Of a DNA stretch of 64,000 nt, positions 34,560-43,640 are shown piece by piece. Origin of the DNA: CAYVBJ01 sp964449075 (GTDB lineage: Bacteria; Bacteroidota; Rhodothermia; Balneolales; Balneolaceae); assembly GCA_964449075.1 (NCBI GenBank), contig CAYVBJ010000006.1, positions 62,001-126,000 of the forward strand, given 5' to 3'. Under the pieces are notes generated by a model. That model made no database searches, was not told where the DNA came from, and saw only the letters and a list, made by a program, of their open reading frames with translations. The stretch's first letter is position 1, and each line of letters begins with the position of its first letter. A program made the position numbers and the translations under genes.

Positions 34560-35516
34560 TTAGTTTCCCGGTGTGAACTGGTAAGGGTTCAGCGGGTGTG
34601 TTTCGGCTCGTCTGTTTTTACGGCAGCCCGGTGTGTTTTCATCCATTTCTGCTTCAACACATGGTACCGGAGCTTTTCCGAGTCCGCGCGAATCAATTCT
34701 GTCTTCGCTGATTCCGTTATCAGTGTAAAATTCAACCACGGAGTTGGCACGTCTTAAACTGAGACGGAGATTGTATTGATCGCCGCCGATATGATCGGTG
34801 TATGCGTCAACGCGAATTCTGAAAGCAGATACATCAATCAGGCGTTCAACATTGGATGCCAATTTGGAAGCAGCTTCATCGGTGATGTTAGAACGGTCGA
34901 ATCCAAAATTAATGGTTTGCAATTCGCCTTCACGAATGAATGGCGGATCGTTTGAATCCAGAAGATCCGTGCCCATTTCTACTTCCTGGCCATCGTCGAA
35001 TCCATCGCTATCGCTGTCTGGAGCCAATGGATCTGAATTGTACTGATTTACTTCTTCTCCGTCGGTGAGTCCGTCATCATCGCTATCCGATTCAAGAGGA
35101 TCGGTATTGTGCGTATTTACTTCATCGCCATCACTTAAACCGTCGCCGTCACTGTCAGAATCGAGTGGATCTGTATTGAAGGAATTCACTTCGTCTCCAT
35201 CACTAAGTCCGTCATTATCAGAATCAGACTCAAGCGGATCTGTACCGTATTCGTTAATTTCTTCTCCGTCGGTAAGTCCGTCGTCATCTGAATCTGCTGT
35301 AAGCGGATCGGTATCATGTACAAACATTTCATCATAATCTGAGAGGCCATCACCATCACTGTCGCGTTGTCTTAGCTCTTCATCGGAGAGTGACTGTAAA
35401 TACTCGAGAGTAAGCGGATCGGGTTCTTCCTGAACTTGTTCGCCCGCACATCCGTAGAGGGTTAGACCGCCAACGAGAAGTCCCATCAGTATTATTTTAT
35501 TTATAACTGTGTTCAT
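34560..35516 (-). CDS. OmpA-family lipoprotein with thrombospondin type 3 repeats
   Basis: A 318-residue lipoprotein: lipobox LTLYGC (Cys23), a short linker, six tandem 23-residue calcium-binding TSP3 repeats (about 52-189; DSDGDGLSDGDEVN-type), and a C-terminal OmpA peptidoglycan-binding domain (about 200-310, with VDAYTDHIGGDQYNLRLSLRR). The family anchors the outer membrane to the wall, and the Ca2+ repeats stiffen the stalk. Some homologues have an N-terminal beta-barrel; here a lipid anchor replaces it. The gene is read leftward and has its own promoter region upstream. Confidence 0.9.
   Translation of the reverse strand: MNTVINKIILMGLLVGGLTLYGCAGEQVQEEPDPLTLEYLQSLSDEELRQRDSDGDGLSDYDEMFVHDTDPLTADSDDDGLTDGEEINEYGTDPLESDSDNDGLSDGDEVNSFNTDPLDSDSDGDGLSDGDEVNTHNTDPLESDSDDDGLTDGEEVNQYNSDPLAPDSDSDGFDDGQEVEMGTDLLDSNDPPFIREGELQTINFGFDRSNITDEAASKLASNVERLIDVSAFRIRVDAYTDHIGGDQYNLRLSLRRANSVVEFYTDNGISEDRIDSRGLGKAPVPCVEAEMDENTPGCRKNRRAETHPLNPYQFTPGN
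34950..35363. repeat. six tandem 69-bp units encoding TSP3 repeats
   Basis: Six in-frame 69-bp units inside the OmpA lipoprotein gene encode D-S-D-x-D-G-L-[ST]-D-G-[DE]-E type calcium loops. Neighbouring units differ at many bases, so they are old, but copy number could still change by recombination. Confidence 0.8.
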
Positions 35517-35620
35517 TGTTATTAACTCCTGTAAGGTTGTTATTTAGTGTTATTAAGAGGTATATAAAGTTAAATATGTAAGACAAAATAAATAAGCATG
35601 CAGAATCAAACAAAAAGCTT

Positions 35621-35653
35621 TTTGACTTATAACTTTTTTTACTAGTATATTTA
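35621..35653 (+). promoter_or_regulatory. candidate promoter for tRNA-Ala
   Basis: TTTG at 35621-35624 and TATATTTA at 35646-35653 are 21 nt apart and end 15 bp before the tRNA. This fits the Bacteroidota-type TTTG/TAnnTTTG pattern with one mismatch. Sequence inference only. Confidence 0.4.
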
Positions 35654-35668
35654 AACTTCATAAAAAAA

Positions 35669-35742
35669 GGGGCTATAGCTCAGCTGGCTAGAGCGTCGCG
35701 CTGGCAGCGCGAAGGTCCGGGGTTCGAATCCCCGTAGCTCCA
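35669..35742 (+). tRNA. tRNA-Ala (anticodon GGC)
   Basis: Complete cloverleaf: acceptor GGGGCTA/TAGCTCC with discriminator A, D stem GCTC/GAGC, anticodon stem TCGCG/CGCGA with loop CTGGCAG (anticodon GGC), and T stem CGGGG/CCCCG with loop TTCGAAT. CCA not encoded. The following 35743-36059 is A/T rich and otherwise shows no gene. Confidence 0.96.
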
Positions 35743-36059
35743 CATTCATATCGGAATATACATATTTATAAATGCTTATTTATATAACATTTTTTTTTGG
35801 TATTAGATTCCGTAGGTTTTAAGGTTCAAAATAACTTTCACTGCTTTCCACTTCACAATCTAAACTTTTTTGGTGTTATCTACATTATAAAAAGTCAAAA
35901 AAATTATTGTTAAATACGTAACATTTGCAGCCCGAACTCTTCTTATATAATAGGAACTACCATAAAATGATAATGTTCCCCGGATTATATTTTTACGTTG
36001 GGTCATTTATTGACTAATTCTGAATATTATACAATGATTATACCGATACAAGTTGACTT

Positions 36060-37259
36060 ATGGATCTGAAAAACGTTTTATTTGCCGGATTTTTCGCTTC
36101 GATTTTATTTGCGCCGGGTTTAAATGCACAAAATAATTCGCAGATTGAGCTGGATTTACAGGCTGAGCCGCTGTTATCAAACTCGCAGCTTATCAGCCTG
36201 GTTTCACTTGCTCTTGATGAGACAGGCAGCGGGGCACGGCTATTTACATTTGCTATACAAAATATGTCAGGCGCTGAAAGTGCTCCCCTGTTTATTGAGT
36301 ACACGGCAACTACATCAAAGTTTGGTCTGATACTGGAAGCAGTGCAACGAGAGAGAACCCCATTCAGATTGCTGCCGGGGCAGGTTGTAGTAGCTTCAAA
36401 TAATGATATTGCACAATCAAGGTTACCAGGTATTTCCGGTACAATTAATTTCAGTGCAAATTTCACAAATAGCGGCGAAGATTTTCTGAACAGTCTGAAA
36501 GGAAGCAGCCAGCTGCCTGCAGATGTATACACAATTACCATGAGTATTTTTAGTAATGCTCCCGGTGCTGATGGCGGTACTTTTGAAACTTCTCAAACAG
36601 TTACAATTGGCGAAAATCTTGTTGAAGATGACGAGTCTATCTTTTCACTTTCACCCGGCGATGTTGCAGGTTCTGATATGATCATATCGAATCCTTTCCC
36701 TGAGTTCCGCTGGGAGGGCCGTCCCGATCAAACATACAGGTTGATCGTGGTGAATAAAGTGGAAGGTGAAGGCCCTGAAACGTTAATTGAGAGTGCATTG
36801 AGTACGGATGCGGCTCGTTCGAATATGTCTGCAAACCTTTTACAATTTGAAAATTTGGATATTACAACACAGGGCACCAGTTTCCAGTTTCCGTCAACCG
36901 GCGTTCAGCCACTGAGAAGCGGAGAAACATATTATTGGCAGGTGTTTTCCGTACTTCAAACTTCGCGGGGAGAAGATATCAGATCATCTGAAATTTGGGA
37001 GTTTACACTGTCAGATCAAAGCGGAGGAAGAAATGAAATTGCCAGGGAAGTTATTGAAGTTGACGGTGAGATATTTTTGTTACTGAGTGCAATTCTGGGT
37101 GAGGAAAAAGCTCTTGAACTGCAGGAAAACGGATACCAGCTTAGCAGCCTGGAACTGGATGATACTGAATTCAGAGGAGAGCTGGCAAATGAAAAATTGG
37201 AAGAATTGCTCGAAAAATTGCGTGAAGGTAAACTGAAATTTACAGGGAGTTCAAGATGA
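36060..37259 (+). CDS. exported protein of unknown function, first gene of the FecR/cyclase operon
   Basis: A 399-residue protein with a signal peptide (cleavage near GLNA-QN, about 24). The first half (25-190) is beta-rich without a recognised motif. The second has a fibronectin-III/Ig-like stretch (about 205-320) with PFPEFRWEGRPDQTYRLIV and GETYYWQVFSV, followed by a charged helical tail (EKLEELLEKLREGKLKF). It probably lies in the periplasm or on the surface. Its stop overlaps the ATG of the FecR gene (ATGA), so the two are translationally coupled. No family recognised. Confidence 0.78.
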   Translation: MDLKNVLFAGFFASILFAPGLNAQNNSQIELDLQAEPLLSNSQLISLVSLALDETGSGARLFTFAIQNMSGAESAPLFIEYTATTSKFGLILEAVQRERTPFRLLPGQVVVASNNDIAQSRLPGISGTINFSANFTNSGEDFLNSLKGSSQLPADVYTITMSIFSNAPGADGGTFETSQTVTIGENLVEDDESIFSLSPGDVAGSDMIISNPFPEFRWEGRPDQTYRLIVVNKVEGEGPETLIESALSTDAARSNMSANLLQFENLDITTQGTSFQFPSTGVQPLRSGETYYWQVFSVLQTSRGEDIRSSEIWEFTLSDQSGGRNEIAREVIEVDGEIFLLLSAILGEEKALELQENGYQLSSLELDDTEFRGELANEKLEELLEKLREGKLKFTGSSR

Positions 37260-38122
37260 ACCGGGATAAAAAAATTAATATTGCACTGTTAACAATTCTG
37301 CTGACGGCACTTTCAGGTTTTATTGCTATTGAAGTAACCTCTTCTAGTAATGATAAACCTTTTGGTTTTATCGCCAGTCATATATCGGATCTTTTTCCCG
37401 GGCATTCAAATTCAGAAAATGAAATCAATCCTGAAAACGAAATTAAGCCCGTACAGTTTGATGAAGAAAGCAGTTTTGAAATTTTGAGAAACAGGCCTCT
37501 GGCTCTTGTAACCCGGCTGATTCCAAATCTTGCAATCAGGAATGTGGATCGTAATATGCCGGCTGATAAGGGGTCGGAGCTCTTTAGCGGGGATACACTC
37601 CGTACTGATGAAAACGGTTATGCACTTGTAGTTTTTATGGATAAAAGCACTGCCAAGGTGCGGCCACAGTCTCAAATGATTGTACGGGGTGAAATAGACA
37701 GGAATCAAAACTCACGATCGAGAATCAATTTAAATGATGGTGAGATATTTCTAGAGGTTGAAAAACGACCCAATAATGAATTGGAAGTTATTACAAGCAC
37801 CACTGTTGCATCTGTTAAAGGTACTCGGTTTGGAGCAACACACACGGGTTATTTTTGGGTTGAAGAGGGTGAAGTTGAAGTTACTTTAATTGAAAGTGGT
37901 GAGACCGTAACAATAACCGATGGAATGTTTTCCCGTATAGATGATGATGAAACAAGCCTCGTTACAGGTGAACTTTCAGATGGAGAGATCGCTGAACTTG
38001 CAGAGGATTATCGCATTCTGGATAGTGAATTAACGGAAAAACGCTTACTTTTGAGATTCAGAGACGCTAATGGTCAGCTTCGGGAAGAAGAAGTTATCTA
38101 CTATGAACAGAATAACGAGTAA
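37256..38122 (+). CDS. FecR-domain protein, membrane anchored
   Basis: A 288-residue protein with an N-terminal membrane anchor (about residues 8-26) and a FecR domain (about 95-215): LFSGDTLRTDENGYALVVFMD, then NDGEIFLEV and TTVASVKGTRFGATHTG. The C-terminus is acidic. In iron systems FecR passes a signal from an outer-membrane transducer to a sigma factor, but FecR domains also occur beside CHASE2-cyclase genes. Here no ECF sigma gene is adjacent. Instead it overlaps an exported protein gene by 4 bp upstream and an outer-membrane barrel gene downstream, so it may be the periplasmic link of this operon. Confidence 0.85.
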   Translation: MNRDKKINIALLTILLTALSGFIAIEVTSSSNDKPFGFIASHISDLFPGHSNSENEINPENEIKPVQFDEESSFEILRNRPLALVTRLIPNLAIRNVDRNMPADKGSELFSGDTLRTDENGYALVVFMDKSTAKVRPQSQMIVRGEIDRNQNSRSRINLNDGEIFLEVEKRPNNELEVITSTTVASVKGTRFGATHTGYFWVEEGEVEVTLIESGETVTITDGMFSRIDDDETSLVTGELSDGEIAELAEDYRILDSELTEKRLLLRFRDANGQLREEEVIYYEQNNE

Positions 38123-40910
38123 TTGTACATCTAAATTACTGCTGCCAGATACATCTCAGGTTAAACCTCTCTTTTTTTTTCTCTTTTTGATTGCATTTTT
38201 CGGCGCGAACAACAGTGCTGCCCAGACAACAGTACGGCACCAATCGCCACAGTTTGTTGAGCGACATATACCCTCGTCGCTTCGTTTTGAAATACCGTCA
38301 ATTTCAGACCAGGAGATTCTTGAAGCTCTGCTCTTTACACGTAACGGCGGCCAATCGGGTTTCAGGCAGCAAGAGACAAGAGTTGAAAACCGAACAGCTC
38401 AATTTGATATCCTGGTTGAATCGGATGATATCAATTCCGTCGAGTACTATTTTATGGTACGGACTGTTTCCGGTCAGCAAATTACATTTCCTGATATCAA
38501 TGCGGGTGAGCCTCCCTTACAGCTTGAAGTAATCGACCAGCGGGAAGGATCTTATATCCAGGCTGATTTTATCGACGTATCCATTCTTTCGCCTGAAGAA
38601 AACAAAGTAGTTGCCGGTGAGAACTTTATTTTTGCAGCTGCTCTTTTTTACGACGATGAGGATGTGGATGGCGGGGTATTCTCACTCTATTTGAATGGGG
38701 TTGATATCAGTGAACAGGCTAAAATCACTCCTTTCATGGTAAAATTTATACCCGATTCCCTTACTCCGGGTGAACAGCATTTTCGAATTGTATTTGAAAA
38801 GGACAAAAAAAAGTATTCTGTAGCGGAGTATCGCTTCCGGACTGCAGGCAACCTGAACCTTGGCAGAACAGACCTTGTACCTGAAACAGGTGTGAAATCA
38901 ACAAGGCGCCCGCCCGCCGGCACCCTGGAATTATCTTCACGAAATCAGAAAATAGCAGGTCGAACCAATGATGCTTTTGATGGAAGAGTAAGATTTTCCG
39001 GCAAGGAAGGTTTACTTTCTTATTCTGTTTCAGGCTTTTTAACATCGAGGGAGTCCTCACGGTTGCAGCCTCAGAATCGATTCAGCGGTGAGTTGCGCTA
39101 CGGAAAGTGGGCTCTTCTTGAAGCAGGAGATGTGTTCCCTTACTTCTCTAACCTGTCGATTAGCGGGCGACGTGTGCGCGGACTGCTTACTGAAGTAAAT
39201 GTTTTAAATGAAAACCTTGGCCTTCAGTTTATTTATGGGGATATGAAACGAAGTATTTCAAACAGGTATTCTCCGATAGAACGGACTGAAAGAACAATTG
39301 GCGGACAGGTAGCAGATACACTTTTCTCTGTCGGGTTTGCGAATGGCGGACGCGGTTCTTTTGAGCAGAATGTTTTCGGAGCCCGGCTTTCTGTTGGAAA
39401 AGAGGAAACTGTTCAGTTTTCGATTCACGGTCTTAAAGTGGAAGATGATATCTCATCTGTGAATGTGATCCGGGATTTCCGGGATGTAATGGAATTTGAT
39501 GCCAATCTTGCTGAAAATTTAAGTGAAGATGAAATAGCCTCCCTGGAGGAAAATCCTGAACAGCTTCAGGTGAGCAGGACTAATCCAAAACCAAGAGGCA
39601 ATTTTGTGGCAGGAACAGAACTTGCCATGTCATTTGATTCGAGGCGAATCCGTTTCAGGACGGAGATGGCTGCCAGTCTTCTGAATAATGATATTAACGG
39701 CGGACCGCTCGACCAGCAGAGAGCAGATGAACTTGGAGTTGAACTTGATGAAAGTACTGAATCCCTTTTTCGCAGGTTATCCCGCTTTATTGTTATCAAC
39801 GACAATATGGAAACTTTGCCATTCAAATTCAGTGAGAATGAAAACGGAACACTGGAAGTGGATGCGTTTTTTCCAGCATCGCTGCTTGCAAATCAATCAA
39901 GGCTCGATCTGGATTATTTTAATCATAACTTTCGGCTTCAGTATCGATGGATTGGTCCCGATTATCAATCCCTTGCCAATAGTACTATACGAAGAGATGT
40001 AGCAGGTTTTACAGTCAGTGATCGTTTCCGTCTGATTCAAAATCAGCTTTTCGTAACACTCGGGTACGAAAATCTTAGGGACAACCTGGCTGACAACCGT
40101 GATGCTACACTAAGAACAAAAACGACAAGAACAGTATTTAGCTGGTTTCCTGTAAATCAGAAGCTTCCGGGAATTACATTATCGATGCGCTATCGAACAC
40201 GGGATAATCGGGTGGAAAGGTTTAATCCTTTTTTAGATTCACAATTTCTGAATACAGCCCTGCGTAATTTTGAAGTAGCTGAGGGAGATACCATACTGGC
40301 TGCAAATCCAAGAAATAACAGAACCCTGGCTCTTAACGGCTCGGTTAGTCAGAATTTTAATCTTTTTGAAAGTGCACACCGGGCAAGTTTCACCTACTCT
40401 TATTTGGATACAAAGGATAATGTTTTTTTATTCGGTGATTCAGAAAGTAACTCTTTCTCGTTTTTACTGGCAAGCCGTTTTGACGGCAGGCCTTTCCAAA
40501 CACGCATTGGCTGGAATGCGAGTTTTACTGAGTCGACAGGAGGGTTGACAGATATCAATATATATGCCATTGACCTCGGAGCTGATCTTTTTCTGCTTGA
40601 GAATCGTTTATCTTTTAATTCTGATGTTTCCTTCGCAAGAAATACGTTTACATCAACACGGCTGACAGTAGATGATAATAACAATCCCGTTTCATTTTTT
40701 GATAACCGGTTTGTAGCGGCGGCTGATGAAGAAGCTGACCGCAGATCAACCAATGCGTATATTTTCAGGATGGGTGCAACTTATACTATTTCTGCAAGTC
40801 ATTCACTGATTGCTTCTGCTAACTATTCCAGTATTAAAAATCGTCTCACCTCGGCCGAAAATTTTCCTGACGATCGCATTTTGCAATTACGTTACATTTT
40901 CAGATTTTAA
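38103..40910 (+). CDS. large outer-membrane beta-barrel protein
   Basis: About 935 residues from the ATG at 38103. The earlier in-frame ATG at 38070 gives a charged N-terminus unlike a signal peptide, whereas the one at 38103 is followed by a hydrophobic signal ending NNSAAQ. Residues 45-270 form beta-rich domains (possibly Ig-like). From about 290 the sequence alternates polar and aromatic residues as in a large barrel, ending in LQLRYIFRF, a typical outer-membrane C-terminus with final Phe. The start overlaps the FecR gene by 20 bp and the cyclase gene begins 3 bp after its stop. No named family; possibly the surface sensor of the operon. Confidence 0.8.
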   Translation: MNRITSNCTSKLLLPDTSQVKPLFFFLFLIAFFGANNSAAQTTVRHQSPQFVERHIPSSLRFEIPSISDQEILEALLFTRNGGQSGFRQQETRVENRTAQFDILVESDDINSVEYYFMVRTVSGQQITFPDINAGEPPLQLEVIDQREGSYIQADFIDVSILSPEENKVVAGENFIFAAALFYDDEDVDGGVFSLYLNGVDISEQAKITPFMVKFIPDSLTPGEQHFRIVFEKDKKKYSVAEYRFRTAGNLNLGRTDLVPETGVKSTRRPPAGTLELSSRNQKIAGRTNDAFDGRVRFSGKEGLLSYSVSGFLTSRESSRLQPQNRFSGELRYGKWALLEAGDVFPYFSNLSISGRRVRGLLTEVNVLNENLGLQFIYGDMKRSISNRYSPIERTERTIGGQVADTLFSVGFANGGRGSFEQNVFGARLSVGKEETVQFSIHGLKVEDDISSVNVIRDFRDVMEFDANLAENLSEDEIASLEENPEQLQVSRTNPKPRGNFVAGTELAMSFDSRRIRFRTEMAASLLNNDINGGPLDQQRADELGVELDESTESLFRRLSRFIVINDNMETLPFKFSENENGTLEVDAFFPASLLANQSRLDLDYFNHNFRLQYRWIGPDYQSLANSTIRRDVAGFTVSDRFRLIQNQLFVTLGYENLRDNLADNRDATLRTKTTRTVFSWFPVNQKLPGITLSMRYRTRDNRVERFNPFLDSQFLNTALRNFEVAEGDTILAANPRNNRTLALNGSVSQNFNLFESAHRASFTYSYLDTKDNVFLFGDSESNSFSFLLASRFDGRPFQTRIGWNASFTESTGGLTDINIYAIDLGADLFLLENRLSFNSDVSFARNTFTSTRLTVDDNNNPVSFFDNRFVAAADEEADRRSTNAYIFRMGATYTISASHSLIASANYSSIKNRLTSAENFPDDRILQLRYIFRF

Positions 40911-40913
40911 TGC

Positions 40914-43091
40914 ATGAGCAAGCGTCATGTAAAATCTGAGTGGCTGAGTACTATTTATCTTTCGGTTATTGTTGCCGTTCTGGCAATTCTGGCAAGCTAT
41001 CTAGCACCGTTTAAAGATCTGGATCACAAAATCACAGATCAGCAGATGATGCTGAGAGATAATCGCAATCTGTCGGACTCACCCATCGTTATTGTAGAAA
41101 TCAGCCAGGAAGCTGATGAAGAGATCCCGTATCAATACCCCTGGCCCCGGTGGATCTACGCAAAACTGATTGAAAATCTGAACAAAGCCGGTGCGAGAGC
41201 TATTGCAATTGACGTTCTATTCGATCAAAGAGATCAAAATCCGGAGAACGACAGTACGCTGGCAGAGACCCTTCGTAAATTTGATAATGTGATATTAATA
41301 GGGGGATTTCGGAGAACCCGCGATTTTACAAATTCTGGTGTTCTGGTTGATAAGATTAATCGCGTGATGCCGGCACCGGTACTTCAGGAGGCTATGCAGA
41401 ATCCCGTCGGTATTGTTGACATGCACCAGGATAGTGACGGATTTATCAGGAGTTACCCCTTCGGATCTGAATTTAACGATGAGCAGCTATACTCGCTTGC
41501 CATACAAACATACATGACAGCAGAAAACATCAGTCGTAACAGCGTTTATGATGACGGTGAACACTACAGGGTGGGAAATCGCATGATCCCTAAAAATAAC
41601 GATGGCATGATGTATATCAATTATTACGGTGGCAGCAGAACATTTCCCTACGTAGGTTTTGAAAAAATTGTTGATGATGAAGAATTTGAAACGAGAATGG
41701 AGATGGAGGCATTTTCTGTTGATGAATTCAGCGACCCGGATTTTGGTATATTAGGGCAGGGTATTTTGCAGGATAAAATTGTTTTTGTCGGTTCAACAAT
41801 GCCGGAACTGCAGGATTTTCACCTTGTTCCAATCAACGGATTTAATGGCGATCCCGTTATGGCCGGTGTTGAAATTCACGCTCATGCTCTTCAAAATATA
41901 CTGGACGAAGACTTCCTTAGAGAGGTTGAAGCCTGGCAGATCTGGGGTTTAACACTCTTTCTCGCTTTTCTGATTGTTTTGATAGTGCAAGGATTTGGAG
42001 TATGGCTTGGATTAACTATTTCTTTATTTACAATGGCGGCTATTATGTTAGGATCTCAGTTTATGTTAAATGAGCTGAATTTGGTTACAAGTACCATTCC
42101 TCTCTTGTTATCGTCATTGGGTGCCTATTTTGCAGGAAACGTAAAAAATTACCTTACGGAACAAAAGCAAAAAGAACGCATCACATCCATGTTCTCTTCC
42201 TATGTGTCTCCCGAACTTGTAAGCCGGTTAATAGAAAGTGATGAAAGACTTGAATTAAAAGGAGAGAGCAGAGAGCTCACTGTTTTGTTCAGCGATATTG
42301 CAAATTTTTCAAAATTGTCTGAGTCGATCCCTGCAGATAAAGTTGTGGTATTTATGAATGAGTACCTTGACAGAATGACAAAAATAATAACTGACGAAAA
42401 CGGAACTCTTGACAAGTATATCGGGGATGCGGTGATGGCTTTTTATGGTGCACCTGTAACTTTGAAAACGCATGCAGCCCGGGCCTGCCGTTCAGCACTC
42501 TTTATGCAGAAAGCATCTCTTGAACTGAGTATTTCAACTCTTTTAAAAGAACAAATATCTGCTGATTTCAACCTCCATACCCGGATAGGAATTAACACAG
42601 GAGAAATGGCAGTGGGAAATATGGGCTCCAGTCAGCGTTTTAATTATACAGTTATGGGCGACCAGGTAAACATTGGAGCACGATGTGAAACTGTTTGTAA
42701 AGAGTTTGGCGTGGGTATTATAATTACAAAGAATACAAGACGAGCTGCCGGAGAAGGGGAATTTGTATATCGTCACCTGGGAAAATTGATCATTAAGGGG
42801 AGAAAAGAGCCGGTTGATATTTATCAGCTCGTAAGTTTTGCAGAAGATTTAAATTTACATTTGATCGAAACAGTCGAAAAATTTAATGAGGGGATCCGCT
42901 GCTTTTTGAATCGTGAGTGGAAGGAGGCGGCTGATATATTCAGAGAAACAAAAAAAGTAGAACAGAGCCTGATTAATCCGTACTCTCCATTGATAAATCC
43001 CTCTGTTTTTTACCTGAAAAGATGCCGCCATTTTCAAACATTTCCACCTTCTGAGCAATGGCAGGGAACTGTGGAACAGCAGGTGAAGTGA
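40914..43091 (+). CDS. CHASE2-domain class III adenylate/guanylate cyclase
   Basis: A 725-residue protein. It has an N-terminal transmembrane helix (about 12-30), a CHASE2 periplasmic sensor (about 35-330, with the PWPRWIYAKLIENLNKAGARA start), three membrane helices (about 345-405) and a class III cyclase catalytic domain (about 450-640). Metal-binding aspartates are Asp461 (LFSDIANFS) and Asp505 (YIGDAVMAF). The GINTGEMAVGNMGSSQRFNYT and MGDQVNIGAR blocks are intact. A C-terminal helical tail extends beyond 640. It should make cAMP or cGMP in response to an external cue. It is the last gene of the operon with the FecR and barrel proteins. Confidence 0.92.
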   Translation: MSKRHVKSEWLSTIYLSVIVAVLAILASYLAPFKDLDHKITDQQMMLRDNRNLSDSPIVIVEISQEADEEIPYQYPWPRWIYAKLIENLNKAGARAIAIDVLFDQRDQNPENDSTLAETLRKFDNVILIGGFRRTRDFTNSGVLVDKINRVMPAPVLQEAMQNPVGIVDMHQDSDGFIRSYPFGSEFNDEQLYSLAIQTYMTAENISRNSVYDDGEHYRVGNRMIPKNNDGMMYINYYGGSRTFPYVGFEKIVDDEEFETRMEMEAFSVDEFSDPDFGILGQGILQDKIVFVGSTMPELQDFHLVPINGFNGDPVMAGVEIHAHALQNILDEDFLREVEAWQIWGLTLFLAFLIVLIVQGFGVWLGLTISLFTMAAIMLGSQFMLNELNLVTSTIPLLLSSLGAYFAGNVKNYLTEQKQKERITSMFSSYVSPELVSRLIESDERLELKGESRELTVLFSDIANFSKLSESIPADKVVVFMNEYLDRMTKIITDENGTLDKYIGDAVMAFYGAPVTLKTHAARACRSALFMQKASLELSISTLLKEQISADFNLHTRIGINTGEMAVGNMGSSQRFNYTVMGDQVNIGARCETVCKEFGVGIIITKNTRRAAGEGEFVYRHLGKLIIKGRKEPVDIYQLVSFAEDLNLHLIETVEKFNEGIRCFLNREWKEAADIFRETKKVEQSLINPYSPLINPSVFYLKRCRHFQTFPPSEQWQGTVEQQVK

Positions 43092-43267
43092 AAAGGCAGA
43101 GGGCAAAAGCATTCACTAAACATTTCAGTCTTAAAACTCCTGGCGTAACGTGAAAAACAAAGGCGTGATTTTGTAGTTGCTTCAAGCTGAGACCCGACTG
43201 CTGACAGCTAACTCCCTGTCTTCTTTCACATTTTCACTTCCCGCTGTCGTCAAAATTACCCGGGGAA

Positions 43268-43332
43268 TAACCGCAACGGGCGCGGAGAAGCGCAAAGTCT
43301 GACTTGGCACGTCCCTGCATTTCCAGCGGTTA
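43268..43332. repeat. copy of the AACCGC inverted-repeat element
   Basis: A non-coding patch starts taaccgcaacgggcgcgg and ends agcggttaaat, so AACCGC and GCGGTT form inverted ends about 60 bp apart. Related patches lie at 56832-56928, 57532-57619, 63156-63186 and 63278-63310. Confidence 0.5.
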
Positions 43333-43458
43333 AATCTGCCGGATCTGCGCTAAATATAGAATTTTCTTTTCTGCAGCTGAACCCGTTTTAACCTTTGCGT
43401 TTTGCCTTTTTACTTCAAATACCCGCAATTTCAGTTTTATCTTTACCAGCGTAAACCT

Positions 43459-43466
43459 TATCTTTC
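43459..43466 (+). promoter_or_regulatory. candidate -7 box for SRP RNA
   Basis: TATCTTTC, close to TAnnTTTG, ends 5 bp before the first base of the SRP RNA outer stem, the right distance for a start site. The -33 element is weak. Confidence 0.35.
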
Positions 43467-43471
43467 AAATT

Positions 43472-43576
43472 CAGGGGGTAAGTCCCATACAGCCAGCTCC
43501 CTTTGAATTCCGTCAGGGCCGGAAGGCAGCAGCGGTAGAAGGTCGTAGCGGCGTGATATGGGTAGCTTGCCCCCTG
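43472..43576 (+). ncRNA. ffs: signal recognition particle RNA (4.5S-type)
   Basis: About 105 nt. The apical SRP hairpin is intact: GTCAGGGCCGGAAGGCAGCA contains the GGAA tetraloop and the symmetric loop bound by Ffh. An 11-bp outer stem (CAGGGGGTAAG with CTTGCCCCCTG) and an inner CCCATA/TATGGG pairing close the long rod. Eight Ts follow directly and terminate transcription. The RNA pairs with Ffh to target membrane proteins. Confidence 0.93.
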
Positions 43577-43640
43577 TTTTTTTTAAAACCCTCCATCTTT
43601 ACTGTTTCATAAAACACTCTCCTTCTATACATCAACAGTT

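Noticed and set aside
34950..35363. Tandem 69-bp repeats as a non-coding array
   Set aside because: They are in frame inside the OmpA lipoprotein gene and encode TSP3 calcium loops.
38070..38102. Upstream ATG for the outer-membrane barrel gene
   Set aside because: It yields a charged N-terminus; the ATG at 38103 gives a proper signal peptide.
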